In this document: positions 43,676-52,879 of the stretch, in pieces
Numbering within the stretch: position 1 is the stretch's first letter
Layout: every line of letters begins with the position of its first letter
Assembly: GCA_034003325.1 (NCBI GenBank)
Contig: JAVEYW010000003.1
Location: 248,001 to 312,000 of the forward strand
DNA length: 64,000 nt
Direction: 5' to 3'
Source of the DNA: Desulfobacterales bacterium
GTDB lineage: Bacteria > Desulfobacterota > Desulfobacteria > Desulfobacterales > JAFDDL01
Notes under the pieces: model-generated
The model's input: only the letters and a program-made list of their open reading frames with translations
Databases searched by the model: none
Told to the model about the DNA's origin: nothing
Translations under genes and position numbers: made by a program

Positions 43676-43704
43676 TTGCAATTTCTCTTTTTTTTATATA
43701 TAAA
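43676..43704 (+). promoter_or_regulatory. Repeat-type sigma-70 promoter D, upstream of acs
   Basis: TTGCAA (43676-43681), exactly 17 nt, TATAAA (43699-43704), then AGCAAGTTGTTATCTC as in copies A-C. A CACGTTAATTC left end is present at ~43630, but the palindrome is missing. The promoter lies 50 bp before the acs ATG, a normal distance. Confidence 0.65.
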
Positions 43705-43756
43705 AAGCAAGTTGTTATCTCAAACCCATTCCTCTCACTTGGAAAAGGAGGTCGGC

Positions 43757-45730
43757 ATGTCGGACACACCCTTGAAGGAAGTCTACCCGGTTCCAGATCA
43801 TTTCCGCAGTCAGGCTTGGATCAAAAGCCGCAAGGAGTACGCCGCGCTGTACAAGGAGTCCATCGAAAACAGCGACGGATTTTGGGCACGAATGGCCGAG
43901 CAGCAGGTGACGTGGTTTAAGAAGTGGGACAAGGTGCAGGACTACAAATACTCCAAGGACGAGGTATACGTAAAGTGGTTCGAGGGCGGCAAGCTGAATG
44001 TCAGCTACAACTGCCTCGATCGGCACCTGGCAAGCCGGGGCGACCAGGTCGCCATTCTCTGGGAAGGCAACGAGCCCTCGGATGACAGGACGCTGACTTA
44101 CCAGCAACTCCATGACCAAGTGTGCCGCTTCGCCAACGTGCTTAAGGGCCGGGGCATTAAAAAGGGCGACGTCGTCTCCATCTATCTGCCGATGATCCCC
44201 GAGTTGGCCATCGCCATGCTGGCGTGCACCCGCATCGGCGCAATTCATTCCATCGTATTCGGCGGGTTTTCCGCAGACGCCCTGAAGGACCGTATTCAGG
44301 ACTGCGGTTCCATCTTCCTGATAACCTGCGACGGTTACTACCGGGGTAAAAAACTGGTAGACCAGAAGGTCCAGGCCGATCAGGCCATGGCACAGTGTCC
44401 AACCCTTAAGGCCTGCGCGGTGGTGAATCACGTCGGCTCCGATTTGACACCCACCATGCAGCCGGGCCGCGACTTCTGGTTTCAGGAGGCGGTGGACAAA
44501 GCCAGCGCAGATTGTGTGCCCGAGCAGATGGACGCTGAAGCCCCGCTGTTCATTCTCTACACCTCTGGATCCACGGGTAAGCCCAAGGGGGTCATGCACA
44601 CCACCGGCGGCTACCTGGTGTATACCAGCCTGACCCACAAATACGTTTTCGACTATCACGACGGTGACGTCTACTTCTGTACCGCCGACATCGGCTGGGT
44701 GACGGGGCACAGTTACATTGTCTATGGGCCCCTGTGCAACGGCGCCATCTCCCTGATGTTCGAAGGCGTGCCAAATTACCCGGACGCCGGTCGCTTTTGG
44801 GACATCGTCGGCAAGCACAAGGTCAACGTGCTGTACACCGCCCCGACGGCGATCCGCGCCATTGCCGCCCAGGGCAACGCCTTCATCACAGATCGGTTGG
44901 ATAAACTGGACAGTTTGCGTCTGTTGGGCACCGTCGGCGAGCCGATCAACCCCGAGGCATGGAAGTGGTATTTCGAACTGCCCGGCCGCTCCAAGTGCCC
45001 CATCGTGGACACTTGGTGGCAGACGGAGACCGGGGGTATCCTGATCACCGGCCTTCCCGGTGCTATCGACATGAAGCCAGGCAAGGCCACCACCCCGTTT
45101 TTCGGCGTGGAACCGGTGATTGTGGATTCCGAAAAGGGAACCCTTCTAGAAGGCGTGGCCAGCGGCGCCTTATGCATCAAACGGCCCTGGCCCGGTCAGA
45201 TGCGCGGTGTTTACGGTGACGCTGACCGTTTTCGTCAAACCTATTTCGTGCAGTATGACGGATACTATTTCAGCGGCGACGGAGCCAATCGCGACGCGGA
45301 CGGCGACTATCAGATCACCGGTCGCATCGACGACGTCATCAATGTCTCCGGGCATCGCATGGGCACCGCCGAGGTGGAGAGCGCCCTGGTGCTGCACCCT
45401 CTGGTCGCAGAGGCCGCGGTGGTCGGCTACCCGAACGAGATCAAGGGCCAGGGAATATACGCCTACGTGACTCTGAACGCCGGGGTGGAACCTACCGATG
45501 CGCTGCGCAAAGAATTGGTGACACTAGTGCGTAAAGAAATCGGCCCCATTGCCAGTCCGGATTTCATTCAGTGGGCACCCGGTCTGCCAAAGACTCGTTC
45601 CGGCAAGATCATGCGCCGCATTCTGCGCAAAATCGCCGCCAACGAGATATCCGCCGGATTCGGCGACACCTCCACGCTGCTCGACCCCGGCGTGGTGGAT
45701 ACCCTGGTAGAGACCCGCGCCAATAAGTAG
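43757..45730 (+). CDS. acs: Acetyl-CoA synthetase (AMP-forming)
   Basis: Acetate + ATP + CoA to acetyl-CoA + AMP + PPi. The ATG at 43757 has AAAGGAGG 7 nt upstream, so the longer frame from 43676 is a promoter/leader artefact; the length of 657 aa is standard. ATP loop '[18 protein letters not shown]' (~258-275), '[10 protein letters not shown]' (~417), '[18 protein letters not shown]' (~520) and the catalytic, acetylation-sensitive Lys in '[14 protein letters not shown]' (~610) are intact. Downstream of the symporter and PHP-Cache-PAS sensor: an acetate-uptake-and-activation module. Confidence 0.96.
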   Translation: MSDTPLKEVYPVPDHFRSQAWIKSRKEYAALYKESIENSDGFWARMAEQQVTWFKKWDKVQDYKYSKDEVYVKWFEGGKLNVSYNCLDRHLASRGDQVAILWEGNEPSDDRTLTYQQLHDQVCRFANVLKGRGIKKGDVVSIYLPMIPELAIAMLACTRIGAIHSIVFGGFSADALKDRIQDCGSIFLITCDGYYRGKKLVDQKVQADQAMAQCPTLKACAVVNHVGSDLTPTMQPGRDFWFQEAVDKASADCVPEQMDAEAPLFILYTSGSTGKPKGVMHTTGGYLVYTSLTHKYVFDYHDGDVYFCTADIGWVTGHSYIVYGPLCNGAISLMFEGVPNYPDAGRFWDIVGKHKVNVLYTAPTAIRAIAAQGNAFITDRLDKLDSLRLLGTVGEPINPEAWKWYFELPGRSKCPIVDTWWQTETGGILITGLPGAIDMKPGKATTPFFGVEPVIVDSEKGTLLEGVASGALCIKRPWPGQMRGVYGDADRFRQTYFVQYDGYYFSGDGANRDADGDYQITGRIDDVINVSGHRMGTAEVESALVLHPLVAEAAVVGYPNEIKGQGIYAYVTLNAGVEPTDALRKELVTLVRKEIGPIASPDFIQWAPGLPKTRSGKIMRRILRKIAANEISAGFGDTSTLLDPGVVDTLVETRANK

Positions 45731-45799
45731 GAAATCGGTAAACGGCAGTGCCCGAAACCGGCCCTTAAGGCCTGTTTCTAAAGCATTCACAGCGCATCA

Positions 45800-45945
45800 C
45801 GTTAATTCCGCGCCAATTTATCCGCGCGTATCCGCCTATGCTGATCAGGCCGAAACCCGCCCCGACATGTCGGGGGTGAGCTTCGGCCTGATTATTTATT
45901 GCAATTGTCAATATTTTTCTATATGAAAGCAAGTTCATGTCCTAA
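45800..45945 (+). repeat. Promoter-bearing palindromic repeat, copy C
   Basis: CACGTTAATTCCGC left end, then a palindrome at about 45845-45890 (CAGGCCGAAACCCGCCCC, GACATGTC, GGGGGTGAGCTTCGGCCTG), a GATT box, TTGCAA (45899-45904), 17 nt, TATGAA (45922-45927) and the AGCAAGTT tail. The palindrome differs in sequence from copies A and B but keeps length, the ACATGT-type centre and pairing: compensatory change. It lies ~190 bp upstream of the thiolase gene. Confidence 0.7.
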
Positions 45946-46132
45946 TTATAGGATAGGTGCCGGTATTCGGTCGCGGCTATATCGGCTGAACCGGATGGAT
46001 ATCTATTAATGAAATGAATAAAAGGAAGCCAAGACCAATCAATCGCAATATCGCATAAACCAAATGAAAAACAGCTTAAAACCTGTTGAACAATCACATG
46101 CTACATACAATGATGATAAGGAGGACGCTTTA

Positions 46133-47317
46133 ATGTTAAAATTAGAAGATTGTGTCATCGTTAGTGCCGTTCGAATTCCTATCGGCCGATTTGGTGGTAC
46201 CCTGAGAGATTTTAAAGTGTATGATCTTGGCGCCGCGGCGATTCGAGCCGCTATCGAGAGAGCCGGAATCGATCCGGAGATAGTGGATGAAGTGATCATG
46301 TCCCATACGCGCCAGGATGGGACGGGAACAAACCCGGCCAGAACAGCCGCCCTAAAAGGGGGCGTTCCCATTGCGAAACCCGCCCATACGGTCAACAAGG
46401 TCTGCGCAGCCGGTTTGAAGGCTGTTTCCCTCGCGACCCAGGCCCTTCGCGTGGGAGACGCCGAGGTCATTGTTGTGGGCGGCATGGAAAGCATGAGCAA
46501 TATTCCTCATATCCTGCGAAACGCTCGTTGGCAGGGTTTCAGACTGACTGACATCAAGATTGAGGACGGATTCTTGTATCTTATCTGCCCGTTTTGCGGC
46601 CTCAGTCCCGGATTGACCGCCGAGCAAACGGCCGTGAAATACAAACTCACCAGAGAGCAACAGGATCAAATCGGTTACGACAGCCACAGAAGGGCCGTCA
46701 AGGCTTGGGAAGACGGCGTCTTTAACAACGAAGTCGTGCCCATCACCATTCCGGCCACAAAGAAGACCCCGGAGATCCTTTTTGCAAAAGATGAGTGCCT
46801 GAGGCCCGATGTAAGCCTGGAAAGCATGAGCAAGCTTGCCCCCGCCTTTAAAAAAGATGGAACCATCACGGCCGGACAGTCTTCTGGCGTCACGGACGGT
46901 GCGGGCGCCATGGTCATGATGACCCGAAAGAAGGCAAATGAGCTGGGTCTCAAACCCATGGCTCATGTCGTGGATTACATGTTCTATGGCGTAGAGCCGG
47001 GATACTTTCCTGAGGGACCTGCGGTGACCGTTCCCAAACATCTCAAAAAAATGGGATTGACCATAGATGATATTACCGCTTTTGAAATCAACGAAGCCTT
47101 TGCGGTCGTCAACTGCATCTGCATCAACGAAGCGGGCATTCCCTGGGAAAAGACCAACATGCACGGAAGCGGCATCTCCCTGGGCCATCCCACGGGCTAT
47201 ACCGGCGCGAGACTCACCCTGCATCTGGCAAACATTCTGAAACCGGGTGAATACGGCGTCGCATCAGCCTGCGGCGCGGGCGGTGTTACCGGCTCCCTGA
47301 TCGTACAGGGTGAATAG
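46133..47317 (+). CDS. Acetyl-CoA acetyltransferase (thiolase)
   Basis: Thiolase of 394 aa, acting on acetoacetyl-CoA or longer 3-ketoacyl-CoA. ATG 46133 has AAGGAGG 8 nt upstream. Nucleophile Cys91 in 'NKVCAAGLKA', His352 in 'GISLGHPTGYTGAR', Cys380 in 'SACGAGG', and 'EINEAFAVVN' are all present. The insertion 'YLICPFCGLSPGLTAEQ' (~145) has a CPFC pair where most thiolases have a short loop, which is unusual. It lies 205 bp before a CoA transferase, suggesting ketone-body or acetoacetate turnover, or beta-oxidation end steps. Confidence 0.93.
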   Translation: MLKLEDCVIVSAVRIPIGRFGGTLRDFKVYDLGAAAIRAAIERAGIDPEIVDEVIMSHTRQDGTGTNPARTAALKGGVPIAKPAHTVNKVCAAGLKAVSLATQALRVGDAEVIVVGGMESMSNIPHILRNARWQGFRLTDIKIEDGFLYLICPFCGLSPGLTAEQTAVKYKLTREQQDQIGYDSHRRAVKAWEDGVFNNEVVPITIPATKKTPEILFAKDECLRPDVSLESMSKLAPAFKKDGTITAGQSSGVTDGAGAMVMMTRKKANELGLKPMAHVVDYMFYGVEPGYFPEGPAVTVPKHLKKMGLTIDDITAFEINEAFAVVNCICINEAGIPWEKTNMHGSGISLGHPTGYTGARLTLHLANILKPGEYGVASACGAGGVTGSLIVQGE

Positions 47318-47522
47318 GAACTGAAGAAAACGTGACGGCCGGCGATAAAACGCCTGTTCATTGGTGACAGGGCCGGCCGACGCGGCTTTACGGGAAAACC
47401 GGTCGCGGTTGACCGTAATATGGCGCAACTCCGAACTTGTCACGCAATTTTTTGCCGTTATCGGCGTTGCGCAACAGGTCCGGTTTCCATTTTACATTAT
47501 GAAAAAGCACCAAGGAGAACGC

Positions 47523-49097
47523 ATGAAAAAGTTAATGTCGGTAGAGGACGTACCGAAGCTGGTCCGTGACGGAGATACGGTAACGGGTAGCGGTTTTAGT
47601 TTTATGGCGCCGGAGGAACTGTTCATCGCGCTAAAAGAAAGTTTCTTAAAAACGGGCCATCCGAGGGACCTGACCTTGTTTATACCCGGCGGCGCCGGGG
47701 ATACGCGCGGCAGAGGCTTCGACCATTTTGCTCATGAAGGAATGGTCAAAAAGATCATTGGGCCCTATTTCAACCTGACGCCCGGACTGGGAAAAATGAT
47801 CCTTGAGGAAAAGGTGGAGGCGTATATGCTCCCCGTGGGCGCCATGGCTCAGCAGCTCAGAGAAGTTGCTGGCAAGCGGCCCGGTTTGATCACCCACGTC
47901 GGACTGGGAACGTTTGTGGACCCGCGCCTTGAAGGCGGTCGCATGAACTCTATTTCGAAGGAAAGCTATACCTCACTTATCGAGATAGATGGTAAGACAT
48001 GGCTCCACTACAAGCCTATCCATATCGATGTTGCTCTGATCAAGGTCACCACCGTCGATGAGTTCGGTAATTCGACAATGGAAAAGGAAGCCGGCTCGCT
48101 TTTAATCCTGCCCATGGCAATGGCAACCCATAACTGCGGCGGAAAGGTCATCGCTCAGACGGAACGGATCACGAAAAAGGGAGCTCTCAACCCCAGCCAT
48201 GTGAAAGTACCGGGTATCCTGGTCGACGGCGTGGTCGTCGCCAAACCGGAAAACCATTGGATGACATGGAGAGAACAGTACAACCCCGCTCGTAGCGGCG
48301 AGATAAAGGTCCCCGATATCGGCCTTCGGCCGGTGGATTTATGTGCTGAAAAGGTGGTTGCCCGCCGCGCCCTTCTCGAGCTCTGCCCGGGCGAAGTGGT
48401 GAACCTGGGGGCGGGAATGCCCGAGTTTGTATCCTCCGTCGCATGGGAGGAAAAAGTTTTTGATAAAATCGTACTGTCCGTGGAAGCCGGAATGATCGGC
48501 GGCGTTCCCGGATACGCGCTTCAATTCAACACCGCCAGCAATCCCGACGCCATTATCGACCAGGTCAGCCAAATGGACCTCTATGACGGCGGTGGAAATG
48601 ACGTAAGCTGCGTGGGCTTTGCACAGATCGACAGCAAAGGAAACGTAAACGTGAGCAAGCTCAGCATGCGCATTCCCGGCGTGGGCGGCTATTTGAACGT
48701 TTTTCCCCGAGCGAAAAAACGCATCAATGCCGGGGCGTTTACCGCTGGCAAGTCGGATATCAAGATCGAGAACGGAAAAGTGCGAATTGTGAAAAACGGG
48801 CCTATCATTAAATTCGTCGATCAGGTTGACCAGGTGACACTCAACTGGGATTATGTCAATCCTGGGGACATCCCAACGGTCATTATCACCGAGCGAGCCG
48901 TTTTTCATTACAGCACGGAAGGTCTGGTCCTCAAGGAGATAGCACCGGGCGTAAACCTGGAAAATGACATTTTCAGCCAAATGGCGTTTAAGCCGATTAT
49001 CGCTCCGGATCTCAAAGAAATGCCTCCTGAGATCTTTAAGGATGAGCCGCTTAATTTGGAACTTAGTGAACCCTGGAAGAGCTTTTCTCTTTACTAG
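47523..49097 (+). CDS. Acyl-CoA:acetate / 3-ketoacid CoA transferase (fused subunits)
   Basis: Family I CoA transferase, 524 aa, alpha and beta halves in one chain. ATG 47523 with AAGGAGA 5 nt upstream. The alpha half has 'GDTVTGSGFSFMAPEE' and 'FIPGGAGDTRGRG'; the beta half has 'VNLGAGMPEFVSS' and the catalytic Glu321 in 'SVEAGMIGGVPG'. It moves CoA between an acyl-CoA and acetate or acetoacetate without ATP. With thiolase and acs it completes a short-chain acid module. Upstream gap of 205 bp without a gene; a large hairpin follows the stop. Confidence 0.92.
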   Translation: MKKLMSVEDVPKLVRDGDTVTGSGFSFMAPEELFIALKESFLKTGHPRDLTLFIPGGAGDTRGRGFDHFAHEGMVKKIIGPYFNLTPGLGKMILEEKVEAYMLPVGAMAQQLREVAGKRPGLITHVGLGTFVDPRLEGGRMNSISKESYTSLIEIDGKTWLHYKPIHIDVALIKVTTVDEFGNSTMEKEAGSLLILPMAMATHNCGGKVIAQTERITKKGALNPSHVKVPGILVDGVVVAKPENHWMTWREQYNPARSGEIKVPDIGLRPVDLCAEKVVARRALLELCPGEVVNLGAGMPEFVSSVAWEEKVFDKIVLSVEAGMIGGVPGYALQFNTASNPDAIIDQVSQMDLYDGGGNDVSCVGFAQIDSKGNVNVSKLSMRIPGVGGYLNVFPRAKKRINAGAFTAGKSDIKIENGKVRIVKNGPIIKFVDQVDQVTLNWDYVNPGDIPTVIITERAVFHYSTEGLVLKEIAPGVNLENDIFSQMAFKPIIAPDLKEMPPEIFKDEPLNLELSEPWKSFSLY

Positions 49098-49114
49098 GCC
49101 CACGCCAGAACCTT

Positions 49115-49197
49115 CCCGTTCCTGAAGCGCGCTGTGAATTTTTCGGTTACCGACTTCGGCATTTTCGACCGAAAGCGCTGCCCGCTGCAGGAACGGG
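49115..49197 (+). terminator. Long hairpin after the CoA transferase gene
   Basis: CCCGTTCCTG (49115-49124) pairs perfectly with CAGGAACGGG (49188-49197), with GCGC pairs inside and a smaller CGGTTACCG hairpin in the loop. No clean T-run follows directly (only CATACATTTT), so it may block exonucleases or act as a weak terminator. Confidence 0.45.
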
Positions 49198-49314
49198 CCA
49201 TACATTTTAGGTCAACAATCTGAATAAAAATATCAGCAGCCGATACTTTTCAGCTAAATGTTGTATAGGGCAAACCGTTTGATACAGGCATGGACCGTCA
49301 TAAACACAAGCGGT

Positions 49315-49914
49315 TCAACCGCTGGTCACAATTTGCAACCGGACAGATTGTTCGGTACAAAGGCAACTTTTGATTATTTCAAAATCTGCGGGTTGTCCCT
49401 CAAGCAGGAGGACAGCACCGCCGTCTCTCAGTTCTTGTCGACAGCCGGTCAGCCGGTTCAGCAGATCTTTTCCGGTCACAGTGACTCCCCGGCAAAGCAG
49501 ACGGGCACCCAAATCCTGAAGAACACGGTTAAAAAGCTTGACGGTTACATTTGCCGGTCCAGCCTCGTGATTCAAGGCCGGATTGTCCATTGAGATTTCC
49601 CGCCGCAGACCCCGCAGTATTCCTTTGGTTCGCAATACCGCACCGGCCAGTCCCGGCATGGCGGCACTTAAGGCCAGCACCGCGCCATCGTGGACAACGG
49701 TTTCATCAAGGTTGTCCACGGCCTTGCCGTCCAGCAAGATGGTTTGGATGCCGTTTTCCAGATAATCAGGCTCAATGCCGATCTGGTCGCACAATAAACG
49801 GCGCACCGTGATGCCGGCGGCGGTGGTTAGGATCACGCCTTTTAACACCAACAGATGAAAACAGGAAACCAGCTCCGGAGATTTGCTTAAATCAATGGAT
49901 ACGCTAATGGCCAT
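49315..49914 (-). CDS. Uncharacterised protein encoded downstream of AOR
   Basis: 199 aa, not recognised with certainty. There are no membrane segments. The N-terminal half, 'YLENGIQTILLDGKAV' then 'VHDGAVLALSAAMPGLAGAVLR', has the look of a ThiS/MoaD-like beta-grasp segment, though without a C-terminal Gly-Gly. The C-terminal half is Leu-rich with Cys residues ('CLCTEQS'). It lies downstream of the tungsten AOR on the same strand, separated by a terminator, with no clear ribosome site. It may have a role in AOR cofactor or electron transfer; inference from position only. Confidence 0.55.
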   Translation of the reverse strand: MAISVSIDLSKSPELVSCFHLLVLKGVILTTAAGITVRRLLCDQIGIEPDYLENGIQTILLDGKAVDNLDETVVHDGAVLALSAAMPGLAGAVLRTKGILRGLRREISMDNPALNHEAGPANVTVKLFNRVLQDLGARLLCRGVTVTGKDLLNRLTGCRQELRDGGAVLLLEGQPADFEIIKSCLCTEQSVRLQIVTSG

Positions 49915-50011
49915 AATGTTCTAAGCCAACCGGGATAGGCCGGAATGAAGCATATTTGTCTTTTTTGACTAAAATTGAATGTAAAATAAACACCATACCG
50001 CCTCACGCCCG

Positions 50012-50038
50012 AAAAAGGAGCCCCGCAACGGGACTCCT
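50012..50038 (-). terminator. Rho-independent terminator of the AOR gene
   Basis: On the minus strand: AGGAGTCCCG, TTG loop, CGGGGCTCCT followed by TTTTTC. One G-U pair, otherwise perfect 10-bp stem. It ends the AOR transcript before the 199-aa gene at 49914. Confidence 0.85.
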
Positions 50039-50082
50039 CGTTATAACAAAACAAGTGCTAACGAAATCGCAACGCGATGCCA

Positions 50083-51825
50083 TTAAAAATTGAAGACCTG
50101 GTCCAGTTCCTCGTCCGAGACATTAAAAACGACGTTGTGGGGCGGCAACGGTTGCTTCTGGAAAAATGTGGGCAATCTGTCGTCCTTGTTGGAAAAACCG
50201 GCTTTTTCATTGAAGGTTCGCTCCATTTTTAGCACTTTTTGGCCCAGGGCCGTCACGTCGTCAGCGGTCAAGGACGCGCCTGTAAAGGTGCTGATTACAT
50301 CAAGCAGGGCCTGGAAGGTGTCGGCCTGATCGAGAATGGCAAAGGCGATGAACAGGCACATACCGGTGGAATCGATGGCTGCGGTGGCAATCTGCAGGTT
50401 GCGCGACAGCTCGACCTGTCCAACAGGTTTGAGCGGATCCACCGAGCCGCCGACCCCGAGGATGTTGGCTGTCACGGCGTAGCCGGCCGTGTGATCGGCA
50501 CCCATGGTGGAAGTGGCATAGGTCACGCCGATGCCCTGAACGGCGCGTGGGTCATAAGCCGGCATGGCCTGGCGCTTAACTACGGGGATGCGCTCTACGC
50601 CAAAAACCTGGCCGGTTACCGCAGCGCCGCTGCCCAAAATCCGACCCAGGGCCGTTCCCTGGCCCACTTCCTTGACCAGACGGATGGCCGCCTCGGCATC
50701 GCCGAATTTGGCCAAGCCCCCTTCCATGGCCACGCCGATAGTGGCCCCCATTTCAATAGTATCAATGCCAAAGTCATCATCCAAGCGGTCCAGTTGGGCA
50801 ATGACATCCAAATCGTCGATGCCGCAGTTACTGCCGTGAGCCCAAACCGTTTCATATTCGGGCTGTTTGGTAACATAAACTCCGTTTTGGTCGAAAAACG
50901 TTCCTGAGCAGCGGATCACGCAGCCCCGGTGACACCCGTTGGTAGCAGACCCTTTGCCGCCGCGCTGGTTTTCCAACTCAGCCTGGGTTTCTCCGCAGAT
51001 CTTGGCGCAGCCCTCGAAGCGGCCAGAAGTAAAGTTGCGTGTGGGAAGTCCCCCAGCCTCATTGATCACGTTTTGCAGCACATTGGTGCCATAATCCGGT
51101 AACCCCTGCCCGGTGACCGGATGTCTGCGCAGCCCTTCCACAAAACGCTTGTTGGCTTCCTTAAACTTATCCGGATCAGCCGGTTTTCGCGTTTTCAGAC
51201 CGGAATCGTCCACCACGATGACCTTGACGCCTTTGGCACCCATCACGGCCCCAACACCGCCCCGAGCAGCATGCCGGGTCGGCCGTAGCTCGATATCGGT
51301 AAAGGCAACAGAGGCCGCGGACAGTTTCATCTCACCGGCCTGGCCGATAGAGATGCAGGCGATCTTGTCGCCGAACTCGGCCTTCATTTTTTCCACGACA
51401 GCGTAATTACCCATCATCTTCAAGCTGCTGTCCGCAGTGATGGTAACCCCGCCCGGCGAGATCACCACTTTGTACAAAGTGTCATCAGCCGGTTTGCCTT
51501 CCAATACGATGGCAGCATAGCCAAGGCGGCCCAGCATCTGGGAAGGCTGCCCCCCGGAGTTGGCCTCCTTGATGCCGCCGGTTAACGGGCTCTTACAACC
51601 CACCGAGATGCGGCCAGACATGGCTGCAGTTGATCCGCTTAGAAGTCCGGGTGCAATGACAAGCTTATTGTCCGCACTCAGTGGATGGCAAAGGGGTGGG
51701 ACCTCGCCGGCCACGATGGCCGAAGTCATGGCACGGCCACCCAAACCGGTGTAAGCCCCCAGCGGCTCAACGCGATAAGCGGGACCACCGGTGGCCCCCA
51801 TATCGATTCTCAAAATCTTGTCCAT
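50083..51825 (-). CDS. Aldehyde:ferredoxin oxidoreductase (tungsten-pterin, AOR family)
   Basis: Tungsten enzyme of 580 aa that interconverts aldehydes and carboxylic acids with ferredoxin. ATG 51825 has AAAGGAGG 8 nt upstream. N-terminal domain 'LGGRAMTSAIVAGEV' and 'SGRISVGCKSPLTGGIKEAN' (~85-105) bind the bis-pterin; iron-sulfur Cys occur in 'GCAKICGETQ' (~268) and 'GCHRGCVIRCSG' (~295), with a late Cys in 'DSTGMCLFIAF' (~480). It is somewhat shorter than the ~605 aa Pyrococcus enzyme. It could reduce acids to aldehydes or oxidise aldehydes; the tupABC transporter in the same window would feed it tungsten. Good promoter and terminator, so monocistronic. Confidence 0.92.
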   Translation of the reverse strand: MDKILRIDMGATGGPAYRVEPLGAYTGLGGRAMTSAIVAGEVPPLCHPLSADNKLVIAPGLLSGSTAAMSGRISVGCKSPLTGGIKEANSGGQPSQMLGRLGYAAIVLEGKPADDTLYKVVISPGGVTITADSSLKMMGNYAVVEKMKAEFGDKIACISIGQAGEMKLSAASVAFTDIELRPTRHAARGGVGAVMGAKGVKVIVVDDSGLKTRKPADPDKFKEANKRFVEGLRRHPVTGQGLPDYGTNVLQNVINEAGGLPTRNFTSGRFEGCAKICGETQAELENQRGGKGSATNGCHRGCVIRCSGTFFDQNGVYVTKQPEYETVWAHGSNCGIDDLDVIAQLDRLDDDFGIDTIEMGATIGVAMEGGLAKFGDAEAAIRLVKEVGQGTALGRILGSGAAVTGQVFGVERIPVVKRQAMPAYDPRAVQGIGVTYATSTMGADHTAGYAVTANILGVGGSVDPLKPVGQVELSRNLQIATAAIDSTGMCLFIAFAILDQADTFQALLDVISTFTGASLTADDVTALGQKVLKMERTFNEKAGFSNKDDRLPTFFQKQPLPPHNVVFNVSDEELDQVFNF

Positions 51826-51917
51826 GGGAAACCTCCTTTGACGTGAAAGACAATCGGTTGCGGTCAACAGCCGATCCGCTTAATGAGAAAGGTAACCAAG
51901 CTAATGCATGTTCTGCT

Positions 51918-51947
51918 ATTATGCTTGGTTTGTAGGTATTGTGTCAA
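51918..51947 (-). promoter_or_regulatory. Putative sigma-70 promoter of AOR
   Basis: Minus strand: -35 TTGACA (51947-51942), 18 nt, -10 CATAAT (51923-51918), about 95 bp upstream of the ATG. The exact -35 consensus and single downstream gene support it. The remaining ~270 bp up to the transglycosylase gene are AT-rich and show nothing else. Confidence 0.6.
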
Positions 51948-52219
51948 GGATAGACAATAATTTGCTGTAAATCAGCGCAGTTGAAAATAATGTGTGGTTT
52001 TGATGTTATTCCTCAATTCGTTCAGCATATCACCTCAGTGGAAGCAAAAAGAAAGGGGTGTGTTTATAACCCGATTTTCATTAAAAACCCAAAAATTGTT
52101 AATAAATTGATATAAAAAGAAAAGCACTTCTTGCTGTGTTAAAAAGCATGTGCTATGAAGGTTTTATTTTATTGGAATCGAGTCCGTGCAAGCATTGTAT
52201 TGAACGGGGGCACTTTACA

Positions 52220-52807
52220 TTGCGGCATCTCAAACATACGGTAATGAGTGTTTTAGCGGCTGGATGGATGTTCTTCGCTACGCCCCCCCCCGTGCATGCG
52301 GATATTTACATGTACCGTGACCAAAATGGGGTTTTTCACTTCACCAATGTCCCTACCTCGCCAAAATATCAATTATTTTTGAAGGAAAGGGACCCTGAGC
52401 CATCAAATACCCGGTCTACGACATGTTATGATCATCTGATCACCCAAGCATCGGCGTTGCATGGTGTTTCCTTCTCTCTGTTGAAAGCGGTCATTAAAGC
52501 AGAATCCGGTTTCAACCCAAAGGCTGTATCCAAAAAAGGCGCCATGGGACTGATGCAAATCATGCCCGATAATTTCAAGATGCTGAATATCTCTGATCCC
52601 TTTGATCCCTGGGAAAATATCATGGCCGGCTCCCAGTATCTTAAAGAAATGCTGAATCGCTACAAGGGCACGCTGCGCTTGGCGCTTGCCGCGTATAATG
52701 CCGGTCCCGGCGCCGTGGACCAATACAATGGGATTCCCCCCTATCCCGAAACTCAGCAATATATTCAGCAAGTGCTTAAATATTATAATTTATTTAAGGA
52801 TGCCTGA
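52220..52807 (+). CDS. Lytic transglycosylase (SLT) with N-terminal DUF4124 domain
   Basis: Periplasmic peptidoglycan-cleaving enzyme, 195 aa from the TTG at 52220 (GGGGG about 9 nt upstream); ATG 52244 or a longer frame from 52136 are alternatives. Signal peptide 'VMSVLAAGWMFFATPPPVHA'. DUF4124-like start 'DIYMYRDQNGVFHFTN'. SLT domain with catalytic Glu in 'IKAESGFNPKAVSKKG', then 'GLMQIMPDNFKMLNI' and 'ALAAYNAGPGAVDQYNG'. Small, single-gene unit. Confidence 0.88.
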   Translation: MRHLKHTVMSVLAAGWMFFATPPPVHADIYMYRDQNGVFHFTNVPTSPKYQLFLKERDPEPSNTRSTTCYDHLITQASALHGVSFSLLKAVIKAESGFNPKAVSKKGAMGLMQIMPDNFKMLNISDPFDPWENIMAGSQYLKEMLNRYKGTLRLALAAYNAGPGAVDQYNGIPPYPETQQYIQQVLKYYNLFKDA

Positions 52808-52879
52808 TCGCAAACCGGCCCATCCTTTCTAATTGGCATGCAGCAGGTGTTTTGAGAAAATCAGAATGAAATACGGTTG

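Noticed and set aside
43715..44818. 367-aa minus-strand open frame inside acs
   Set aside because: Antisense shadow of a well-supported gene in GC-rich codons; no ribosome site or recognisable domain.
46352..47224. 290-aa minus-strand open frame inside the thiolase gene
   Set aside because: Shadow of the thiolase, whose catalytic motifs are complete.
52100..52135. Sigma-54 promoter before the transglycosylase (GCAC...TTGCT)
   Set aside because: Spacing between the elements is 3 nt rather than 5 and the leading TGG is absent.
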